From assembly GCA_017311185.1 (NCBI GenBank), contig JAESUZ010003531.1, positions 310,001-374,000 of the forward strand: DNA of 64,000 nucleotides. Direction: 5' to 3'. Below the pieces are notes generated by a model, which was not told the DNA's origin, searched no databases, and saw only the letters and a program-made list of their open reading frames with translations. Shown here one piece after another: positions 58,584 through 64,000 of this stretch. Numbering within the stretch: position 1 is the first letter of the stretch; every line of letters starts with the position of its first letter. Both the position numbers and the translations under genes were made by a program. This stretch comes from Proteles cristata cristata. Taxonomy: Eukaryota > Chordata > Mammalia > Carnivora > Hyaenidae.

Positions 58584-58647
58584 GGGCGCCTGGGTGACTC
58601 AGCTGGTTAAGTGTCTTGGTTTTAGCTCAGGCCATGATCTCACTTTG
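58584..58647 (+). mobile_element. CAN-type SINE head fragment
   Basis: GGGCGCCTGGGTGACTCAGC to CATGATCTCACTTT, then replaced by the next SINE head. Only about 60 bases remain. Confidence 0.8.
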
Positions 58648-58855
58648 GGGCCCCTGGGCGGCTCAGTCGGTTAAGCTTCTGATGAGGTCATGATCTCATG
58701 GTTTGTGGGTTTGATCCCTGCGTCAGACTCTGTGCTGACAGCTAGCTCAGAGCCTGGAACCTGCTTCAGATTCTGTATTTCCCTCTCTCTGACCCTCCCC
58801 AGCTCATGCTGTCTCTCTCTCAGAAATAAATAAAACATTAAAAAAGATTTTTAAA
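58648..58855 (+). mobile_element. CAN-type SINE following a SINE head fragment
   Basis: GGGGCCCCTGGGCGGCTCAG head, box B GGGTTTGATCCC, tail CAGAAATAAATAAAACATT. AAATATTTTCTAGA before the pair (58569) and after it (about 58858) are the shared target duplication. Confidence 0.88.
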
Positions 58856-58964
58856 TAAATATTTTCTAGAATTCTCCTGGAATACTATCCAGCCCTGGAC
58901 TCTTGGTTGGTGGGGATTTTTTATTACTGCTTCAAATTTCTTTACTGGTTATGGACAACCACTC

Positions 58965-60164
58965 TACCAGGCTATAAAAAAAAAAATGGCAGAATATATT
59001 CGATGTGCTAAATCAGAAAAATATACAGCCAAGATTTCTTTATCCAGTAAGACTGTCATTCAAAATAGAAGGAGAGATAAAGAGTTTCCAAGACCTGCAA
59101 AAAATAAAGGAGTTCATGACCACCAAACCAACCCTGTAAGAAGTTTTAAGGGGGATTGGTGGAGAAAAGACAAACAACAATGAAGACCAAAAGAAACAAA
59201 GACTAAAAACCAGCGGAGTTTGTGGACACCAACTCCACAAACACACAATGGCACTAAATTCATATCTTTCAATATTTATTTTAAATGTAAATGGAGTAAG
59301 TGTCCAATCAAAAGACATAGGGAATCAGAATGAATAAGAAAACAAGGCACAACTATATGCTGTTTACAAGAGACCCATTTTAGACCTAAAGACACCGTCA
59401 GACTGAAAGTAAGGGGATTGAAAATCATCTATATGCTAATGGTTGCCAAATTAAAGCTAGAGTAGCCATTCTTATATCAGACAAACTAGATTTTTTTTTT
59501 AAATCACAAATTAGCCCTCAATAAGTACGTAAAGATTGAGATCATACCATGAATATTTTCGGACCACAGCACTATGAAACTCAAAATCAATCACAAGAAA
59601 GAATTTGGAAAGACCATGAATATTTGGAGATTAAATGACATCCTACTAAATAATGAATGGGTGAGCCAAGAATTAAATAAGAAATTAAAAATTACATGGA
59701 AACCAATGAAATGGGAACACCACAGTCCCAAACCTCTGAGATGCAACTAAGGCAGTCATAAGAGGGAAGAATATAGCAATCCAAGCCTTCCTAATGAAGG
59801 AAAGAAGGTCTCAAATATACAACTTATTTTTACGCCTTTAAAAAAGCTGGAAAAATAACATTAAAAAAAAAGCTCAAACCCAGCAGAAGAAGGGAAATAA
59901 TCAAGATTAGAGCAGAAATCAATGATATCTAAATAAAAAGGAAAAAAACAAACAGTAGAACAGAAAATGGAACTAGGAGCTGGAAAGAATAAACAAATTA
60001 TAAATCCCTAGCCATTTTGGTCATAAAGAGAAAGGAAAGGAACCAAATAAATAAAATCACTAATGAAAGAGGGGAGATTACAACCAACACTGCAGAAATG
60101 CAAATAATAAGAGAATCGATGGCCAATTATATGCCAACAAATTAGGCAATCTGAAAGAAAAGGT
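58965..60164 (+). mobile_element. Inverted 5' segment of the L1 (ORF1 end to ORF2 endonuclease)
   Basis: Plus-strand text: ORF1 end (AATAGAAGGAGAGATAAAGA, CAAAAAATAAAGGAGTTCAT), then the ORF2 start near 59250 (SYLSIFILNVNGVSVQSKDI when read through) and endonuclease up to GGCCAATTATATGCCAACAA at 60121. In an uninterrupted L1 that last block lies fewer than about 100 bases before the point where the antisense segment begins at 58962. Confidence 0.85.
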
Positions 60165-60167
60165 ATA

Positions 60168-60937
60168 ACTTCTCATTAGAGTTCTCTTGTTTCTACCAAA
60201 TCTACAATTACTTCCGGACCTGAAATCATGAATCCCTCAAAGTCATCCATGAAAGTTGGTATCACCTTCTTCTAAATTCCCGTTAATGTAGATGTTTGAC
60301 CTCTTTTCATGGATTATGAAGTTTCTTAATGTCTTCTAGAATGGTGAATCACTTCCAGAAGGATTTGAATTTACACCTCCCCATCAATCAGAAGAACCAC
60401 CATATATGGCAGGTATAGACTTACGTATTTCTAAGATAAGAAAAAATGAAAATCAGAAATAATTATTGATCCATGAGGTTGTGATAGCAGACATAAGAAC
60501 GACTTTCTTGTCATTTTACATTTTCACTGAAGCTCTTGGGTGACCAGATGCATTGCCAATAACCAGGAACATTTGAAAATCAATGTTTTTGTTATTTTGT
60601 TTCTTTGTTCTTCTGAGCAGTAGGTTTCAAGAGTAGGTTTAAAATATCTAGACCATCTTGGAAACAGATGTGCTGTCATTCAGGCTTTGTTGTTCTATTT
60701 ATACAGCACAGGCATAGATTAAGAATATTTTTTAAGTATCTAGCATTTTCAAACTTGTAAATGAGAATTGGATTTATGGTAATGTTGCCAGCTCCATAAT
60801 TTCCTAAGAAGAGAGATAACCTGCCCTTCGAACACTGAAAGGCAGACACTTCTACTCTCTAGCTATGAAATCCTATATAACATCTTCTTCGAATATAAGA
60901 CTGTTTCATCTACATTAAAAATATGTTGTATATATTT
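60168..60937 (-). pseudogene. Tigger1 transposase, central part (DDE domain), decayed
   Basis: Read on the minus strand: FNVDET (complement near 60901-60917) holds the first catalytic Asp. Next come a VLYK...NNKA...MTAHLF block (60662-60711) and YFKPTLETYCSEE. GNASGHPRA (60531-60557) follows, where the family has DNAPGHPRA, so the second catalytic Asp is Gly. The remainder is frameshifted and has several stops. An intact enzyme would cut and paste the element at TA sites. This one cannot. Related host genes (TIGD, JRK) are derived from such transposases, but this copy shows no sign of being kept. Confidence 0.88.
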
Positions 60938-61174
60938 TTTAAATGTTTTCGTTAATGTTGACTTAATTATGAGAGAGAGAGAGACAGGCAGAAAGACAGA
61001 CAGCACAAGCCGGTGAGAGGCAGAGAGAGAGAGACACAGATTCCGAAGCAGGCTCCAGGCTATAAGCTGTCAGCACAGAGTCTGATGCAGGACTCAAACC
61101 CATGAACTGTGAGATCATGCATGGCCTGAGCTGAATTCGGGCGCTTAACAAACTGAGGTACCCAGGTGCCTTGA
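60938..61174 (-). mobile_element. CAN-type SINE, antisense, in the transposase
   Basis: Tail side AATGTTTTCGTTAATGTTGA, purine-rich GACAGGCAGAAAGACAGACA stretch, head complement CCCAGGTGCCTT. Transposase codons continue on both sides. Confidence 0.88.
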
Positions 61175-61212
61175 AAATTCTGTTCTTCAGTGGAGCTCTA
61201 ATCATCATCTTA

Positions 61213-61441
61213 GAGGGGCGCCTGGGTGGCTTAGTCGGTTAAGCGTCCGACTTTCGCTTGGGTCATGATCTCGCGGTTTGTGGGTTCGAGCCCCGTGTCG
61301 GGCTCTGTGCTGACTGCCAGCTCAGAGCCTGGAGCCTGTTTCAGTCTGTGACTCCCTCTCTCTCTCTGACCCTCCCCTGCTCACGCTGTCTCTCTCTCTC
61401 TCCTAGAAATAAATAAAACATTAAAAAAAATTTAAAAAAAA
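61213..61441 (+). mobile_element. Young CAN-type SINE in the transposase
   Basis: ATCATCTTAG lies on both sides (61202-61211 and 61443-61452). Full-length with an intact box B (GGTTTGTGGGTTCGAGCCCC) and a long A tail. Confidence 0.95.
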
Positions 61442-61469
61442 ATCATCTTAGCTAAATCTGCTGAATACT
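61442..61469 (-). pseudogene. Tigger1 transposase piece after the SINE
   Basis: The complement encodes YSADLAKM, the counterpart of the YPEDLAKII block that precedes NVDET in Tigger1 transposases. This confirms that the relic extends right to the L1 boundary. Confidence 0.75.
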
Positions 61470-64000
61470 ATTTTAAAGATTTTATTTAAAGTTGATTATT
61501 TTATTTGCAGTGATATATTGGCAGCAGGTGTACAATCTAATGATTGAAAACTTGCATACAATGCCCAATGCTCATCACAAAAACCACACTCTTTAATCAC
61601 CATCATCTATTTAACCCAATCCCCACACCTCCCTAGTGGTACCCATTAGTTTATTCTCTACAGCTAAAAAGTCTATTTCTTCGTTTGCTTTTCTTTTTTT
61701 CCCCTTTGATCTTTATTTTGTTTCTTAAATTCCACATATGAGTGAAATCATTACTCTTTCTTTGACTGGCTTATTTTTCTTAGCATAATACCCTGTAACT
61801 CAGTCTATCTCACTGAAAATGACAAGATTTTATTCTTTTTATATCTGAGTAATATTCCATTGTATATATACACCACTTTTTCCTAATTCACTCATTAGTT
61901 GATGGCCACTTGGGTTCTGTCTATAATTTGGCTATTAGAAATAATGCTGCCATAAACATTGGGTTGTGTCTATCCCTTTGAATTAGTATCTTTGTATTTT
62001 TGGGTAAATACCTGGTAGTGCAATTACTTGATTATAGTGTAGGCCTATTTTTAACTTTTTCAGGAAACTCCATATTGTTTTCCAAAATTACTATACCAGT
62101 TTGAATTCCCACCAAAAGTGTAAGAGATTCTCTTTCTCTGCATCTTCACCTACACCAGTTGTTACTTGTGTTATTAATTTTAGCCATTCCAAAAAGTGTG
62201 AAGTCCTATCTTATTTTGGTTTTAATGTGCATTTCCCTGATATTGGATGGTGTTGAGCATATTTTCATGTGTCTATTAGTCATCTCTCTGTCTTCTTTGG
62301 AAAAAGATTTATTCATGTCTTCTTCTCATTATTTAATTGTATTATTCATTTTTGGGGAATTAAATAATGTATGTTCCTTATATATTTTGGAGACTAACCT
62401 CACACTGGGGATGCCATTGGCAAATATATTCTCCATTCCATAGATTGTCTTTTAGTTTTGTTGAGTGTTTCCTTCACTGTGCAGGCAAAAGCTTTCCATT
62501 TTGATTAAATTCAATACTGTACCTTTGCTTTAATTTCCATTGCCTAAGGAGACATATCCAATAAGAAGTTGCTATGGTTGGTTTCAAAGAACTTGGTTCC
62601 TGTGTTTATTTCCCTACGAATTTTATGGTGTAAGGTCTCACATTTAAGTCTAGAATCCAGTTTGATTTTTGTGTATGGTGTGATAAAGTGGTCCAAAGAA
62701 GTTCATTCTTCTGCATATTGGTGTTCAGTTTTCCCAACACCATTTGTTGAAAAGACCCTTTTTTTCATTGGATATTCTTTCTTATTTTGTAAAATATTAA
62801 TTAACTATATAGCTTTGGATTCATTTCTGGTGTTGCAAAATGGTCTATTGATGTCTATGTCCATTTTTGTGTCAATATCACGCTGTTTTTATTATGACAG
62901 CTTTGTAATATAACTTGAAGTCTGGAATTGTGATGCCTCCAGTATGTGTTTACTTTCTAGAATGTCTTGGCTATTCAGGGGCTTTTGGTTGCTGTATAAA
63001 TTAGAGGCTTCTTTGTTCTAGCTCTGTGAAAAATGTTGGTTGTGTTTGTATATATTGTTTTGCATAGTATAGACATTTTAACAATCTTTGTTCTTCCATT
63101 CCATGAACATGAAACGTTTTTTCATTTCCTCGTGTCATCTTCAACGCCTTTCATCAGTTTTCAGAGTACAGGTCTTTCACCTCTGGTGAAAATTCTTTAC
63201 TCCTGGAGACCTTAATACCCTGTAACTCAATCTATATGCTGCAGTTGTAACTGAGATCGATTCCTTATTTGTCTTTCTGCTGCTTCATTACATATGTATA
63301 TAAATGCACATATATATTATTAATGTATATAAATGTCACATATAAATGCATTGATTTTGTTTCCTGCAAATTTACTAAATCTTTTTATTAGTTCCAGCAG
63401 TTTTGGGGTGGAACCTTTAAGGTTTCATATATATAATATTAAATTTGCCAATAGTGAAAGTTTTACTTCCTACCTGCTAAATTGGATGCATCCTATCCCT
63501 TTGTTGTCTGATTGCATGTCTAGGACTTCCAGTACTACGTTAAATGATAGTGGTGAAAGTGGACATCCATGTGTTGTTCCTAACTTTAGAGAAAGACTCC
63601 CAGATTTTCTCCATTTTGGATTATACTAGCTGTGCAATTTCCATAGATGATTTCCATTATGTTAAGTCATATTCCCTCCAAACCTTTGTTGATAATTTTT
63701 TTTTATCATTAATGGATGCTGTATTTTTTTTCCCCAAAGAATCATTCCTTTATTCTTCTCTACTAACCACCTCCCACTATCAAGTATACTTTTTCAAATG
63801 CTTTTTCTACGTCTATTTAAGTGACTACATGGTTCTTATCCTTTCTATTATTAATGTGGTGTATCACATGGATTGATATGCAAATATTGAGCAACGCTTG
63901 TAACCGAGAAATAAATCCCACCTATTTGTCATGAATGATTTTTTAAAATATATTGTTAGTTTTGGTGTGTTATCATTTTATTGAGAACTTTTGCATTCCA
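61470..64000 (-). mobile_element. L1, antisense, continuing past the window
   Basis: Antisense 3' UTR at 61470-61770 (CACATATGAGTGAAATCATT), ORF2 C-terminus 61780-62560 and reverse transcriptase region 62570-64000 (complement of the KYLGI and NPIKI blocks, then the active-site region near 63440). Many frame breaks, so an old copy. It enters the Tigger1 relic, and its 5' end is outside the window. Confidence 0.9.

Larger units (their letters stand above)
55013..60164 (-). mobile_element. L1 inserted in Tigger1, with inverted 5' part
   Basis: Antisense 3' UTR from about 55050, ORF2 C-terminus and reverse transcriptase up to about 58962. Then, in the opposite orientation, the ORF1 end and ORF2 endonuclease (58965-60164). 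The flanks are Tigger1 on both sides: CTTCACGTCTTTTAA at 55001 and AACTTCTCATTAGAGTT at 60167 represent the same target and may be its decayed duplication. Interrupted by SINEs at 55681, 56390, 57403, 58584 and 58648, by a young L1 tail at 58052, and by two (GT)n tracts. Confidence 0.85.
53931..61469 (-). mobile_element. Tigger1-type DNA transposon relic, dispersed by later insertions
   Basis: Pieces of one pogo/Tigger (Tc1-mariner superfamily) element in consistent order: terminal repeat and end region 53931-54267 (starts CAGAAGTATGTCAAAGATAT, later TGGACCATGGCACCAAAGCA and GCATATAAAAGTTATGTTTG); transposase 3' part 54461-54753 and 54972-55012; central transposase 60168-60937; small pieces 61175-61212 and 61442-61469. 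The gaps are exactly the insertions listed separately (SINEs at 54269, 54754, 60938 and 61213; an L1 at 55013-60164). The transposase reads on the minus strand. The second terminal repeat is not in the window because an L1 takes over at about 61470. Recognition rests on the remembered Tigger1 consensus. Confidence 0.85.

Noticed and set aside
60168..61469. Domesticated TIGD-type gene
   Set aside because: Stops, frameshifts, a catalytic Asp changed to Gly and four or more insertions show neutral decay.

Overview
This is a stretch of nuclear genome from a placental mammal, very probably a feliform carnivoran. The evidence is about 45 copies of a tRNA-derived SINE of the carnivoran CAN-SINE type (start GGGGCGCCTGGGTGGC, an RNA polymerase III box B, then a CT-rich stretch and an AATAAA/A tail). 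Many LINE-1 (L1) copies, mammal-wide MIRs, MaLR LTR relics and a Tigger1 DNA transposon are also present. The commonest young SINE subtype (GGCTTAGTCGG, ACTTTCGCTTAGG, CTGACTGCCAGC, TCCTAGAAATAAATA) differs from the domestic-cat form as I remember it. A non-felid feliform (mongoose, civet or hyena line) is therefore possible, but that is a guess. Nothing bacterial, plasmid-like or CRISPR-like is present.

The only convincing host protein-coding gene is an intact class II (family 1-like) olfactory receptor at 45521-46462 on the plus strand, 313 codons in a single exon. A splice acceptor lies 13 bases before its ATG and two AATAAA signals lie within 85 bases of its stop. An upstream splice donor at 44791 could belong to a non-coding first exon, but this is weak.

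Layout. 0.2-5.2 kb: an ancient minus-strand L1 broken by a younger L1, SINEs and a CTTT microsatellite. 5.2-9.2 kb: AT-rich DNA, a MIR and an ORF1-type L1/HAL1 relic. 9.2-12.1 kb: 5'-truncated L1 with a readable but stopped reverse transcriptase. 12.7-17.1 kb: minus-strand L1 carrying a four-copy 76-bp tandem repeat and a nested plus-strand L1. 17.1-19.5 kb: mostly unassigned, with a (TA)n tract and a MaLR LTR. 19.7-31.6 kb: two long plus-strand L1s in a row, the first keeping both ends. 32.6-38.1 kb: a minus-strand L1 whose 3' UTR appears on the wrong side of its 5' end. 40.0-44.2 kb: another plus-strand L1 with insertions. 44.3-46.8 kb: olfactory receptor and flanks. 47.2-53.6 kb: L1 pieces, a repeat-poor 2.5-kb interval, SINE clusters and a MaLR LTR. 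53.9-61.5 kb: one Tigger1 relic cut apart by SINEs and by a 5.1-kb L1 with an inverted 5' part. 61.5-64.0 kb: a minus-strand L1 that runs off the window.

Every L1, Tigger and LTR copy seen is defective, with in-frame stops, frameshifts, truncations or lost catalytic residues. Many young SINEs have perfect 14-19 bp target-site duplications and look recent. I found no new gene system. The most unusual signals are structural: the layered Tigger1 locus, the inverted L1 inside it, the apparently permuted L1 and the 76-bp tandem array. Family names rest on pattern recognition from memory, not on a database search.
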